This document shows positions 7,108 to 15,096 of a stretch of 56,416 bases of DNA, piece by piece. Source of the DNA: Bacillota bacterium. Lineage in GTDB: Bacteria > Bacillota > Bacilli > Alicyclobacillales > SLC66. The notes below the pieces were generated by a model. That model ran no database searches, was not told the DNA's origin, and saw only the letters and a program-made list of their open reading frames with translations. The position numbers and the translations under genes are program-made. Each line of letters begins with the position of its first letter. The stretch's first letter is position 1. The stretch covers positions 1 through 56,416 of the forward strand of contig JAJZEE010000007.1 of NCBI GenBank assembly GCA_021805735.1. Reading direction: 5' to 3'.

Positions 7108-7650
7108 ATGATTCAACTCAAAATAATCCCTGCGACAGCCAACGATGCCGATTCCGTGCGATCAATTCTGTTGGAAGCGGCGCAGTGGATTCACGCCAAA
7201 GGGATTGATCAGTGGCGAATCTCTGAGTTTACGAAGGAACATGTTCTCGACAATATTCAGGATGGCGACGTATTCCTAGCCTATGACGGGAGCGTGCCGG
7301 TAGGCGCGGTGATCCTGCGCAGGCAGCCGGGTCCATTTGACCGCCAGATATGGGGAGAAGGAGCGGATGACCATGCTGCTTATGTGCACCGACTTGCCAT
7401 TCGTACGAAATATCACGGGCAGGGATTGGGCGGCCAGATCCTGGGCTGGGCGGAGGATGAATCCGTTCGGGCAGGCATGGCCTATCTCAGGCTCGACTGC
7501 ATGGCGGACAATGAGGCGCTGAATCGGTACTATCAGCGCTTCGGATTCGTGCATCAGGGCGTACACTCGGCTGGGCGCTTTAGCGTCAGCCGCTATGAGA
7601 AGGCGCTCAGCAATCCGGCAGCAGAGCACTCTGTATTGTCTCTGGCCTGA
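7108..7650 (+). CDS. GNAT-family N-acetyltransferase
   Basis: The 180-residue protein is a standard GNAT enzyme: the acetyl-CoA loop appears as HRLAIRTKYHGQGLGGQILGWAEDE (motif A, R/QxxGxG/A form) and the C-terminal strand region as LDCMADNEALNRYYQRFGF. It transfers an acetyl group from acetyl-CoA to an unidentified small molecule or protein amine. ATG at 7108 has GGGAAG 5 nt upstream; an in-frame ATG at 7069 would add residues encoded by the right end of the IS element. It is monocistronic. Confidence 0.85.
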   Translation: MIQLKIIPATANDADSVRSILLEAAQWIHAKGIDQWRISEFTKEHVLDNIQDGDVFLAYDGSVPVGAVILRRQPGPFDRQIWGEGADDHAAYVHRLAIRTKYHGQGLGGQILGWAEDESVRAGMAYLRLDCMADNEALNRYYQRFGFVHQGVHSAGRFSVSRYEKALSNPAAEHSVLSLA

Positions 7651-7773
7651 CGATTGGCCATTCAGGATGAGGAGACGGATGTATGACGGATTTCGATCGC
7701 TCGGATTAAGAGTCGGAGCGAAATGGACATGACATAAACCTGACGGCGTGATGAACGAATTGGCAACATCGGG

Positions 7774-7944
7774 CTAGAACCATCGTTTTCCCTTTGGCGT
7801 CAATGGCTCGCGGCTGTGCTTCACGTTCTCCCATCCGCGGTCCTTCTTGTAGATGACGATTACCTCCTTCCAGCAGATCGGGTTCTGTTTCGTGACGGAG
7901 CGTCTTTCGGTGCGATTTTTATTGCCAAATGGCAAGATGGGCAT
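7774..7944 (-). CDS. Small basic protein of unknown function (56 aa), start codon in hairpin
   Basis: A 56-codon frame begins MPILPFGNKNRTERRS and ends KGKRWF; it is strongly basic, with a central strand-like WKEVIVIYKK. GAGGTGA sits 5 nt before the ATG. It follows the 57-codon gene at 7997-8170 by 52 bp and is probably co-transcribed with it. The message can form an 11-bp hairpin that captures the ATG and holds the ribosome site in its loop region. I do not recognise the family; the two-gene layout recalls toxin-antitoxin pairs but nothing in the residues proves that. Confidence 0.5.
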   Translation of the reverse strand: MPILPFGNKNRTERRSVTKQNPICWKEVIVIYKKDRGWENVKHSREPLTPKGKRWF

Positions 7945-7978
7945 GGTTGTCACCTCTGGGAGACAGTATGCCCATCTT
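7934..7978 (-). promoter_or_regulatory. Start-codon-sequestering RNA hairpin
   Basis: In the minus-strand message AAGATGGGCAT (7978-7968) pairs perfectly with ATGCCCATCTT (7944-7934). The first three bases of the 3' arm are the start codon of the 56-codon gene, and the 23-nt loop contains GAGGTGA plus an inner TGTC/GACA pairing. Such a structure would block initiation until melted by a ribosome, protein, RNA or temperature. Confidence 0.6.
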
Positions 7979-7996
7979 TGACACCGTTACAATCTG

Positions 7997-8170
7997 TCAT
8001 GCGTGATTCAATCGGTCCACAAATTCCTCAACAGCCGAGTCTCTTCGAGCCGAGTACTGCTTGGAACGTTTCCTTTGAAGCTCAAGGAGTTCCTTGGCTG
8101 CCTTGGAAGAACGAGTGAACTCCGTAGGCGGCACAATGCGTACCTTGGATTTGAGGGTGGCAAGTGTCAT
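7997..8170 (-). CDS. Small helical protein of unknown function (57 aa)
   Basis: The frame opens MTLATLKSKVRIVPPTEFTR and continues as a charged helix (SSKAAKELLELQRKRSKQYSARRDSAVEEF). AGGAGGG lies 6-7 nt before the ATG, an excellent ribosome site. It is upstream of, and probably in one operon with, the gene at 7774-7944. The size and helix resemble small antitoxins, but no DNA-binding motif is clear, so no function is assigned. Confidence 0.55.
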   Translation of the reverse strand: MTLATLKSKVRIVPPTEFTRSSKAAKELLELQRKRSKQYSARRDSAVEEFVDRLNHA

Positions 8171-8204
8171 TGAAATCCCTCCTGTATCATGTGACCATAG
8201 TATA

Positions 8205-9143
8205 TCACGGCTTGTCCGTTGCGCCTACTTCTTCCATGTGTTCCACTATCAACGCACGTTCAAAGTTTGATTGCAGCACGTTAGCCATGGCTTCTACAAA
8301 AGCAGCGTCCGTTTCCGTAAAGGTGTAGTTGGTTGCATGGAACCAAACTGTATAACTTGTGTCACCAAAATTGACTGGCGCGGCGATGGCGGAGTCCCAG
8401 TTTCCTCTGACGGGAGCCACCCTCGGCATACTCAAGGCCTCTTTTACGAGATGTGGGAGATTTACTTGTATGACTCGCAGACGTTCTGTTTGTCCGGAAC
8501 TGATGGATGTCTGAAGTTGGTCGGTGTCGTAGCAACTCATAATCGATTCACGAAAGGTGGTAAGAGCGGACTCGGCATCCAGTTCAAGGCCATTCATGCG
8601 TTCTTGGACGGCTCGCATACCCAATTCCGATGCCATGGCTCCAACAGCGGTCATGCGATCCCATTCTAATTTACGAAAAGCTTGAAATTGATCCTTGGCC
8701 TCCTCTTTCAGCCGTGTGGCCTCAAAGAGACCGAACAGTTTGACCTGCTGCCAGTTGGCAAACGGAACTCGGATGACATAGGAGAGGATCCCAATCAGTC
8801 CAAAGAAAATGCCGAATAATATGACCGTCTCATCCGCGGGATTGTTGATGAGCGCAGATTGCAAGGAATTCCACGAGTCTACTATCGGTGGATGAACGAA
8901 AGTTGTCCAATTTACAGCAATCAAATAAATCGATGTAACCGCCATGATTGACGGAACTGTAAATGGCAAGACGATTTTCCAGGCAAGGATCAGTCTCCTG
9001 GATTTAAGGAAAGCGAGAAGTACCATTCCGACAATAATACCGACCGCCAACATTAATACAGTTAACAAGAGTACACCTCCCAGACGTAGAATTCGCGTTG
9101 CATACGCCAAATCCTTCTCCGCTGGAAAATTTATGGAGTTCAA
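8205..9143 (-). CDS. Membrane protein with C-terminal GAF-like domain
   Basis: The 312-residue protein has three predicted membrane helices in its first 130 residues (around 22-44, 56-76 and 105-125), then a helical linker rich in charged residues (RLKEEAKDQFQAFRKLEWDRM). The C-terminal region ends AAFVEAMANVLQSNFERAL, the signature of a GAF sensory domain's last helix. No kinase, cyclase or methyl-accepting domain follows, so the output is unknown. The frame starts with TTG at 9143 without a visible ribosome site; GGGAGG before a TTG near residue 26 is an alternative start. A protein with a similar plan is encoded at 43930-44826. Confidence 0.6.
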   Translation of the reverse strand: MNSINFPAEKDLAYATRILRLGGVLLLTVLMLAVGIIVGMVLLAFLKSRRLILAWKIVLPFTVPSIMAVTSIYLIAVNWTTFVHPPIVDSWNSLQSALINNPADETVILFGIFFGLIGILSYVIRVPFANWQQVKLFGLFEATRLKEEAKDQFQAFRKLEWDRMTAVGAMASELGMRAVQERMNGLELDAESALTTFRESIMSCYDTDQLQTSISSGQTERLRVIQVNLPHLVKEALSMPRVAPVRGNWDSAIAAPVNFGDTSYTVWFHATNYTFTETDAAFVEAMANVLQSNFERALIVEHMEEVGATDKP

Positions 9144-9285
9144 ACAAATCCGCTAATGAGGGATGACGGTGCGAATCGGACTCTATCCGATGGGGAACGG
9201 TGGATGGTATGATGTGGAGACATGGTCGGGAGCACGAGTCATATCCGGCTAATAAGAAGACGGAACGGCAAAGGGGGAACTCGGC

Positions 9286-9636
9286 GTGGGCTTGGCAAAG
9301 ACTCCGGCGCCGCCTTATTATGCGGTGATCTTCACTTCGTCGCGAAATGACGGAGACTACGGATACGAGGCGATGGCGAAAGAGATGGTTGCGCTTGCCG
9401 AACAACAGCCGGGCTTTCTCGGCATGGAGAGCGCACGGGATGGCAGCGGTTTTGGCGTCACCGTATCGTATTGGGAGTCGGAGGAGGCCATCGCGGCCTG
9501 GAAACAGCATGGACGCCATCGGGTGGCTCAGCAGCGGGGAATCCAGGAGTGGTATCAGAATTTTGCCGCGCGCGTCTGCAAGGTGGAGAGAGACTCCGGT
9601 TCGGTTCGTGGGGTGTGGGGCGCTGGTTCTCCGTGA
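9286..9636 (+). CDS. ABM-domain monooxygenase-like protein
   Basis: This 116-residue ABM-fold protein reads YYAVIFTSSRNDGDYGYEAMAKEMVALAEQQPGFLGMESARD followed by VTVSYWESEEAIAAWKQHGRHRVAQQRG, the pattern of the YqjZ/HmoA-like subgroup. GTG at 9286 follows AAAGGGGG. Its stop overlaps the start of the next gene in GTGA, so the two are translationally coupled. A role in stress or haem-related chemistry is possible, but the substrate is unknown. Confidence 0.75.
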   Translation: MGLAKTPAPPYYAVIFTSSRNDGDYGYEAMAKEMVALAEQQPGFLGMESARDGSGFGVTVSYWESEEAIAAWKQHGRHRVAQQRGIQEWYQNFAARVCKVERDSGSVRGVWGAGSP

Positions 9637-10544
9637 GTTCAGCCGTGAGCACAACCGTGAACCCAATCGTGAGTACAACCGTGAATCCGAAATACTTTCT
9701 CACGGATCTCGACGGCACCCTGCTGAATTCCTCGGCCGGCCTCTCCGACTACACGATCCAGGTGCTGAATGACGCGCTCACCGCTGGTCACGTGATCGCT
9801 TTTGCCACTGCGCGCAGTCTGGTCAGCGCCAAACTGTGTGTGGCGCATGTCCACTGGCGACACCCTGTGATCCTCTTTAACGGCGCCTTGATCATGGATT
9901 ATGCGAACGATCAGGTGATCCGTGGATACTTTGTGGATGGGGAAGTGGCGGACGAGGCGCTTTCCATCGGCCGACTGTTCGGCGTCACGCCTTTTGTCTA
10001 CCTCATGAACGACGACGGCCGAGAGGAAGTCCAGTACGAGAGTGTTCATAACGATGGCGAGCGGGGATATCTCCAGGGCCGCGCCAATGATCCGCGGTTT
10101 CGGCGTGTCGACGCCGTCGCCGTCCCTCCCGCTGCTCGCATCATGGCGCTGTCGTATATCGCCCCCCACGAGGAGCTTGAGAGTTTGTACGAGACATTAC
10201 GCACTCAGTTTGGCGACGGGATCCATCTTCATTTCACGCAGGATACCTATCTACGGGAGTATTACTTTTTGGAAATCTCTCATCCCAGCGCCAACAAACG
10301 CTCTGCCCTGCACACGTGGGCGTCGCTTGTCGGTTGCGATCCTGCTGAGATCACCGTCTTTGGCGATAATCTCAATGATCTCGGCCTCTTTGCGGCGGCG
10401 GGCCAGCGGGTGGCGGTAGCCAATGCGCACCCAGATTTGAAAGCGATGGCTGACAGGGTCGTCGCCAGTCACGACGAGGACGGGGTTGCCAGGTATATCG
10501 CGTCGCATACGGGGTTCAGGGGAATGAAATTTCGCTTCTCGTGA
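9633..10544 (+). CDS. HAD-superfamily phosphatase, Cof type
   Basis: The 303-residue protein has the Cof-type HAD layout: DLDGTLLNSSAGLSDYT (motif I with nucleophile Asp), a T/S motif (FATARSL), a large C2 cap, and the late acidic motif VFGDNLNDLGLFAAAG with the metal-binding aspartates. It is probably a sugar or cofactor phosphate phosphatase. GTG at 9633 overlaps the stop of the ABM gene. The first 20 codons contain a direct duplication encoding VSTTVNPI then VSTTVNPK, which supplies several spare GTG starts. Its own stop overlaps a GTG leading into the Nudix frame. Confidence 0.85.
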   Translation: MSSAVSTTVNPIVSTTVNPKYFLTDLDGTLLNSSAGLSDYTIQVLNDALTAGHVIAFATARSLVSAKLCVAHVHWRHPVILFNGALIMDYANDQVIRGYFVDGEVADEALSIGRLFGVTPFVYLMNDDGREEVQYESVHNDGERGYLQGRANDPRFRRVDAVAVPPAARIMALSYIAPHEELESLYETLRTQFGDGIHLHFTQDTYLREYYFLEISHPSANKRSALHTWASLVGCDPAEITVFGDNLNDLGLFAAAGQRVAVANAHPDLKAMADRVVASHDEDGVARYIASHTGFRGMKFRFS

Positions 10545-10624
10545 GTCGTTCTTGGCGGCAAATGGGAAGCGGTCGTTGGACCGATTCAAGGATAAGTTTT
10601 CGACTACGGCGGGAGGCGACGCAT

Positions 10625-11341
10625 ATGGGTGTGGGCACAGGATTTGGCGAAGAACCCCTGCACGTAGAGGAGATGACCGCCGATCAGCCGTTTTGTGCGG
10701 GCGTCATTCTACTGCTGGGAGAACGCATTCTGGTGACGCTCAATGACGACGGATTGCCGCCCGAACGGGCTGCCTGCGCCTATCGGGTCGGCGGAGTAGG
10801 CGGTGGTCAGGAGCCCGGAGAGACGATTCTTCAATGCGCTCTCCGTGAGGCCAGAGAGGAAACCTGCGGTGACGTGGAGCTGGTGCCTTCACCTGTCACG
10901 TATGTCCATGATATGGACACCGACGATGTGAGGCGAATGCAAACAACCGATGTGCTGTCTCCGTACTTGCTTCAACGCGTGACCAACCGCACGCCGCACA
11001 CGCCCTACAAACCGGGGCTGCCGACAGGTCCGTATGTATACTTTGGCGTCTATCTGGCGCGAATGAGCACATGGGGGACACTGGCTCCGGGTGATGATGT
11101 CCGCGGTCTGCTGGCCATTTCGCTTACGGATTGGGAACTGCTTGAGCGGGGCGTGAGCGTTCATGATCTTGAGGCGTCAGGCACGCTGGTGTGGAAAGGT
11201 CCTGAGTTGAGGTCAGATTTCCGCCTGTGGTTGCCCGAGCGGGAGTCCTTCAGAGTGGCCGTCAAGTTGCTGCTGGATGAGGATATATCGATGGATGGGA
11301 GATCATCGGAAGATCAGGGCTTACATCCGATTCATACATGA
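10625..11341 (+). CDS. Nudix hydrolase
   Basis: A 238-residue Nudix protein with a box reading GGGQEPGETILQCALREAREET, nearly the full Gx5Ex7REUxEExGU pattern; the last glycine is displaced by one residue (ETCGD). It hydrolyses a nucleoside diphosphate-linked compound or related phosphate ester. ATG 10625 follows GGGAGG at the right spacing; an open frame extends upstream to a GTG at 10541 that overlaps the HAD stop, so coupling is possible. The protein is longer than house-cleaning Nudix enzymes, with a C-terminal extension of unknown role. Confidence 0.8.
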   Translation: MGVGTGFGEEPLHVEEMTADQPFCAGVILLLGERILVTLNDDGLPPERAACAYRVGGVGGGQEPGETILQCALREAREETCGDVELVPSPVTYVHDMDTDDVRRMQTTDVLSPYLLQRVTNRTPHTPYKPGLPTGPYVYFGVYLARMSTWGTLAPGDDVRGLLAISLTDWELLERGVSVHDLEASGTLVWKGPELRSDFRLWLPERESFRVAVKLLLDEDISMDGRSSEDQGLHPIHT

Positions 11342-11405
11342 TCAGACGAAAAGAAGCACGATGCTAGGGAAGCGACTTATCAGGTGATTCGGAGGGCCAA
11401 ACGAC

Positions 11406-11957
11406 ATGGAAACGCATGTATATTTAGAACGACCCACTGTGGAATTGCGAAACGAGTACCTCTCTTTTTATCAGGAGTGGAAAGCGAGCGGCGAGACGAT
11501 GGTGCCGTGGGTCATCAGCAAAGATCCAGCGGACTTTCCGGCAATGATTCAAAATCTGTTTGACGCCGAGCAGGAAGAGAATCTCCCGGAAGGCCGGGTG
11601 CCAGGTTCGACGTATTGGCTGGTGTCGGACGAGAAGAGAGTGATCGGGGCGGTGAATATTCGCCACCGATTGAACGAGGCATTACTGAATGCAGGCGGGC
11701 ATATTGGTTACGGCATTCGCCCGTCCGAGAGACGAAAGGGATACGCAACCCGGTTGCTGTTCCTGGCGTTGGAGAAGGCAAGGGAATTGGGCATTGCATC
11801 TGTTCTGGTGGTCTGTGACGATGACAATGTCGGGTCTGAAAAAACCATTGTCAAAAATGGCGGATTGCAGGATGCGAGCTTCGTCGAGGATGACGGAAAT
11901 ATAGTAAAAAGGTTCTGGATAAGAGTAGACCCACTTGGCGTTTGCGTGCGCGAATAA
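11406..11957 (+). CDS. GNAT-family N-acetyltransferase
   Basis: This 183-residue acetyltransferase carries the acetyl-CoA binding segment GHIGYGIRPSERRKGYATRLLFLALEKARELGI and the following VLVVCDDDNVGSEKTIVKNGG. GGAGGG lies 8 nt before the ATG. The central 154 bp of the gene (11670-11823) recur as a diverged fragment at 13831-13984. The final residues after RFWI may be altered relative to relatives. The substrate is unknown. Confidence 0.85.
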   Translation: METHVYLERPTVELRNEYLSFYQEWKASGETMVPWVISKDPADFPAMIQNLFDAEQEENLPEGRVPGSTYWLVSDEKRVIGAVNIRHRLNEALLNAGGHIGYGIRPSERRKGYATRLLFLALEKARELGIASVLVVCDDDNVGSEKTIVKNGGLQDASFVEDDGNIVKRFWIRVDPLGVCVRE

Positions 11958-11964
11958 CCGGCGG

Positions 11965-12066
11965 AAAATGCGCCTGCGGCGATTGTCCGAGATAGACTTT
12001 CATGCTGCTACGCAGCACCAACAACCGGGAAGAAAAATGCGCCTTCGGCGATTTTCCGAGATAGAC
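11965..12066 (+). repeat. Two direct repeats with internal hairpins
   Basis: A 33-bp unit (11965-11997) is repeated at 12034-12066 with two mismatches, period 69 bp. Each unit starts AAAATGCGCC and carries CGCC-TNC-GGCG, flanked in the second copy by GAAAA and ATTTTC so that a longer stem can form. GCTGC-TAC-GCAGC (about 12004-12016) lies between them. They may act as terminators for the GNAT gene. A related sequence occurs near 45940-45975. Confidence 0.5.
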
Positions 12067-12067
12067 G

Positions 12068-12802
12068 TTGGCGCAGGAAGTCTGTCAAATACTCGCCAAT
12101 GCAAGCAAAGGCTACGAGAGAAGGTGTGTTACTACGGGCGGGTCCGGTTATAAAGTGATTCTCTTTGATCTTGACGGGACATTGACTGATCCGAAGGCTG
12201 GTATCACAAGATCCGTTCGCTATGCATTGGGTAGATTGGGGATTGAGGAGCCTGATCTGGATAGCCTGATCGGCTTCATCGGCCCCCCTTTGGCTGAATC
12301 TTTTTCCAAGCAGTATGCGATGACCCCCGAAGAGACAGCAAGTGCGGTTGTATTCTATCGTGAATTCTTCAAACAGCAGGGTATGTTTGACAATGAGGTC
12401 TATCCAGGGATTGAGGAGTTGCTTCAATCTCTGAAGAGTGTAGGCTGCACCCTTGTTGTGGCGACCTCAAAGCCCACTGTCTTCGCCGAGGCAATCTTGC
12501 AACATTTTGACTTGGCGAAGTACTTCGACTTGGTCGTGGGGAGCAACCTGGACCAGACGCGTTCTGCGAAAGCCGAAATCATAGCCTGCATCTTGGAAAG
12601 TTTCCCCGAATTTCAGAACGCCTATTTTGTAATGATCGGCGATCGGGAGCACGACATCATCGGCGCCCACCACACACGGATCGACTCCATTGCAGTGAGG
12701 TGCGGGTACGGCCCAGACGAAGAATTACGGAGGGCGAACCCCACGTATATGGCAGAAGCGGTGACGGAACTGCGGGATCTGCTGCTCTCGAAAATAGGGT
12801 AG
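12068..12802 (+). CDS. HAD-superfamily hydrolase, phosphoglycolate phosphatase-like
   Basis: The conserved part begins YKVILFDLDGTLTDPKAGI (motif I), includes the helical C1 cap and VVATSKPTVFAEAIL (motif II), and ends with MIGDREHDIIGAHHTRIDSIAVRCGYG (motif IV), the Gph/PGP-like HAD IA subfamily. The likely substrate is a small phosphate ester such as phosphoglycolate. The start is uncertain: the frame is open from TTG 12068, which lacks a ribosome site, and the first in-frame standard start at the domain edge is GTG 12155, inside motif I's strand. Relatives begin M-YKYVLF, so the original start codon may have been lost. Confidence 0.75.
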   Translation: MAQEVCQILANASKGYERRCVTTGGSGYKVILFDLDGTLTDPKAGITRSVRYALGRLGIEEPDLDSLIGFIGPPLAESFSKQYAMTPEETASAVVFYREFFKQQGMFDNEVYPGIEELLQSLKSVGCTLVVATSKPTVFAEAILQHFDLAKYFDLVVGSNLDQTRSAKAEIIACILESFPEFQNAYFVMIGDREHDIIGAHHTRIDSIAVRCGYGPDEELRRANPTYMAEAVTELRDLLLSKIG

Positions 12803-12970
12803 CGGACGCTGTGAATGCCGGGTGCCCGTGGTCGCCAGAATTGCGAACGGAGGTGAGACGCGCCATCGGATGTCGACGAAGTCATCGTGACGATTCCAGG
12901 CGCATATCGCCTGGAGGGAACCTTATCCATCCCTCCGGATCTCAATATCTCATCAATACATTCGCCCAGA

Positions 12971-13510
12971 TCATTTCAAGGGGTTTGTAAAGGTGTTCTT
13001 GGAACCCGAAAACATTGCCGCGAGGAAAACAATAAAAGTCAATATTGAAATTCCAATAATGATAGCAAGGTATAAACTTCCCAGACCGCGTTGTAGACCC
13101 AATGAGGTTCTAATAATGCCCAATTGCAGCGCAAACACAATAGAGCCAATCTCCACCCCGCCTATGGACATGAACAGTCTCCCATACCCGTACAACTTCG
13201 CAGTGTTACGAGGTGTTAATTGAACAGGATAATTGAACATCCAAGGCAGCCGACTTAAGATAACGGACCCAGTAAACATCAATAGAGATAATATAGGCAA
13301 CGGAATAATATTAACTTTCGCACCCCATTGATCGGGCTTTCCAGATGCACTAAAATGAGTCGGGATATTTTTGGGGAGCATGGGCCATTCGTGAACCGTG
13401 TAACCGATACACATGAGAACAACCAAGGCACCTAATACGAGTACGGCGTAATCCCACCATCGATTTGGTGGGGAAACACGCGAACGCGACTGAATTCCAC
13501 TCGGAGACAC
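12971..13510 (-). CDS. DUF1648-domain membrane protein
   Basis: A 179-residue membrane protein with about four hydrophobic helices. Between the first two lies PKNIPTHFSASGKPDQWGAK, the hallmark of DUF1648, a domain found in SdpI-like immunity proteins and in free-standing proteins. The C-terminal SdpI part is not evident. GTG at 13510 has GAGGAGG 10 nt upstream. It is transcribed against its neighbours. The role is unknown; membrane sensing or peptide immunity are only analogies. Confidence 0.75.
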   Translation of the reverse strand: MSPSGIQSRSRVSPPNRWWDYAVLVLGALVVLMCIGYTVHEWPMLPKNIPTHFSASGKPDQWGAKVNIIPLPILSLLMFTGSVILSRLPWMFNYPVQLTPRNTAKLYGYGRLFMSIGGVEIGSIVFALQLGIIRTSLGLQRGLGSLYLAIIIGISILTFIVFLAAMFSGSKNTFTNPLK

Positions 13511-13690
13511 GATATGTATACCTCCTCAACTTAATCCGATCTGGTGTATTATGTTTATTGTATGCGTTAGCAACTTACCTTTCAAATCCACGATGCAGAT
13601 TCCGAAATTGAACCGTGCCCCGTTATTTTACAGATATCGGTCGGATTCCGTAATGCGCAGACAACTTCCTTAAATGCAGGGAGTTGGGGG

Positions 13691-13830
13691 ATGGTCCGGA
13701 TGCAGATAGCAAACTATCCGAATGACCTAAAGCTGAGTGTGTGCAAATATTACGTTTAGCTGTATATCAACGGCAAGCAGGTCGACTTCGCGACATTCAA
13801 TGTGGATAGGCCAATCGTTGCAAAGGCAGG
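13691..13830 (+). pseudogene. Possible fragment of a copper amine oxidase-like (stalk) domain
   Basis: In one frame interrupted by TAG (13757-13759) the residues YINGKQVDFATFNVDRPIV resemble the opening of the copper-amine-oxidase N-domain repeats common in Bacillota. It ends at the join with the GNAT fragment at 13831. The match is short, and 13511-13690 shows nothing else. Confidence 0.25.
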
Positions 13831-13984
13831 TTGAACGAGGCATTACTGAATGCAGGCGGGCATATTGGTTACGGCATTCGCCCGTCCGAGAGAAGTAAGG
13901 GCTACGCAACCAGGCTATTGTTCCTGGCGTTGGAGAAGGCAAAGGAATTGGACATTGCATCTGTTCTGGTGGTCCGTGACGATG
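13831..13984 (+). pseudogene. Duplicated internal fragment of the GNAT gene
   Basis: These 154 bp align without gaps to 11670-11823 of the acetyltransferase at 11406-11957, with about 10 mismatches by hand count. The copy covers the acetyl-CoA binding region only and has neither gene end, so it is a relic of a local duplication or of a lost paralogue. It lies 31 bp before the HAD gene at 14016. Confidence 0.8.
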
Positions 13985-14015
13985 GACAAAACGCGTGATG
14001 AAAGGAGAAATTTGA

Positions 14016-14735
14016 GTGACGCGGTGGAGATCCATACTGTTTGATTTGGATGATACGTTATTTGACTTTAGGGTCGCATTTAGAGACGGCATGCTCCAGA
14101 CCATGCGTTCGCATCCATTGACGTGCCGCCTGGACGCCGATCATTTCTATCCCATTTTTGATCGGTATAGTCATAGTTTATGGAGTCGCGTGGCGTCCAA
14201 TGAGATGACTTTCGCCGATTACCGTCGCCAACGTCTCATGAGAGCTCTGGAGTCTATCGAACATGCAGTAGACATGGATGCGGTAGACCATTTCAACCAG
14301 GCGTTTGCGCAGAATTACCTCGATGCCATGTCACCTAGCGAGGCAACTACGCAGCTCATTTCGCGGTTAGCCGATCATTATCCATTAGGGTTAATCACAA
14401 ATGGTCCCGGCGATCTTACGATCGAGAAGCTCAAACGGCTGGGTCTGGCCTCCTTTTTTGCTCCTCAGAGGATTGTGGTGTCGGAGACTGTCGGTTTCTC
14501 GAAGCCTGATCCGCGGATATTCGCCGAGGGTTTGACGCGTATGGGAGTTCGGGCTGACGAGACGATCTTTGTCGGCGACTCCTGGGAAACGGATATTGTG
14601 GGTGCGATCCATGCAGGAATTGCGGCTGTATGGCTCAATCCTACTCAGCAGGAACAGCCCACGGACGAAACGCCAATGGCGGTCATTCAAAGGCTGCAAG
14701 ATCTGGAATTTGTGCTTATAAACTCTGACGCTTGA
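14016..14735 (+). CDS. HAD-superfamily hydrolase, YjjG/IA subfamily
   Basis: A 239-residue HAD IA protein: ILFDLDDTLFDFRVAF (motif I with Asp nucleophile), LGLITNGPGDLTIEKLKRLG (motif II), VSETVGFSKPDPRIF (motif III lysine) and FVGDSWETDIVGAIHAGI (motif IV). This set is typical of YjjG-like pyrimidine 5'-nucleotidases and related phosphatases. GTG at 14016 follows AAAGGAG at good spacing. It is the third HAD gene in 5 kb; the three are not closely similar to one another. Confidence 0.85.
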   Translation: MTRWRSILFDLDDTLFDFRVAFRDGMLQTMRSHPLTCRLDADHFYPIFDRYSHSLWSRVASNEMTFADYRRQRLMRALESIEHAVDMDAVDHFNQAFAQNYLDAMSPSEATTQLISRLADHYPLGLITNGPGDLTIEKLKRLGLASFFAPQRIVVSETVGFSKPDPRIFAEGLTRMGVRADETIFVGDSWETDIVGAIHAGIAAVWLNPTQQEQPTDETPMAVIQRLQDLEFVLINSDA

Positions 14736-14736
14736 T

Positions 14737-14928
14737 CCGCATACCGGGATCACCATTCACCACGCGAATGAACACTATGACGAAGGGGATATCGTAGCGC
14801 AGTGCACGGTTTCCATATTGTCGCAGGATACCCCTGAAACCCTCGCGCAGCGTGTATTGATACGCGTACACTCGTTTTTGGTTGAAACGCTGAGGTCAAT
14901 CATCGCGGGGATCATTCTCCTCGAGTAA
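14737..14928 (+). pseudogene. C-terminal fragment of a PurN-like formyltransferase
   Basis: Directly after the HAD stop, a frame without start encodes HTGITIHHANEHYDEGDIVAQ and DTPETLAQRVLIRVHSFLVETL, then TAA at 14926. This is the C-terminal part of glycinamide ribonucleotide formyltransferase (PurN) or a close relative, including the conserved His and Asp of TxHxxxxxxDxG. The N-terminal two thirds are absent. Confidence 0.65.
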
Positions 14929-15056
14929 ATGGTGGAACAGGCGTAACAGCGTGAGTATCTCTATCGTTTAAATGAGTCCGACGAATAGCGGCGGATCAGT
15001 TCGAGCAGTTGTGGATACCGTAGTGTTTTGTGCTGGAATCGAGCACATGATCGTGG

Positions 15057-15070
15057 TATAGTAATTACTA
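15057..15070 (+). promoter_or_regulatory. -10 box and palindromic operator of the AbrB/RelE pair
   Basis: TATAGT (15057-15062) overlaps the perfect 12-bp palindrome TAGTAATTACTA (15059-15070), 27 bp before the antitoxin ATG. AbrB-type antitoxins repress their own promoters, so this is a plausible operator. The -35 is weak. Confidence 0.5.
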
Positions 15071-15096
15071 ACTGACAAATGAAAGGGGCGCACAAC

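Noticed and set aside
8934-9678. Minus-strand frame overlapping 9004-9678
   Set aside because: It runs antisense through the ABM gene and through the start of the membrane protein gene and shows no family features.
11965-12066. Direct repeats as a CRISPR array
   Set aside because: Only two units, each with an internal stem, and no cas genes in the window.
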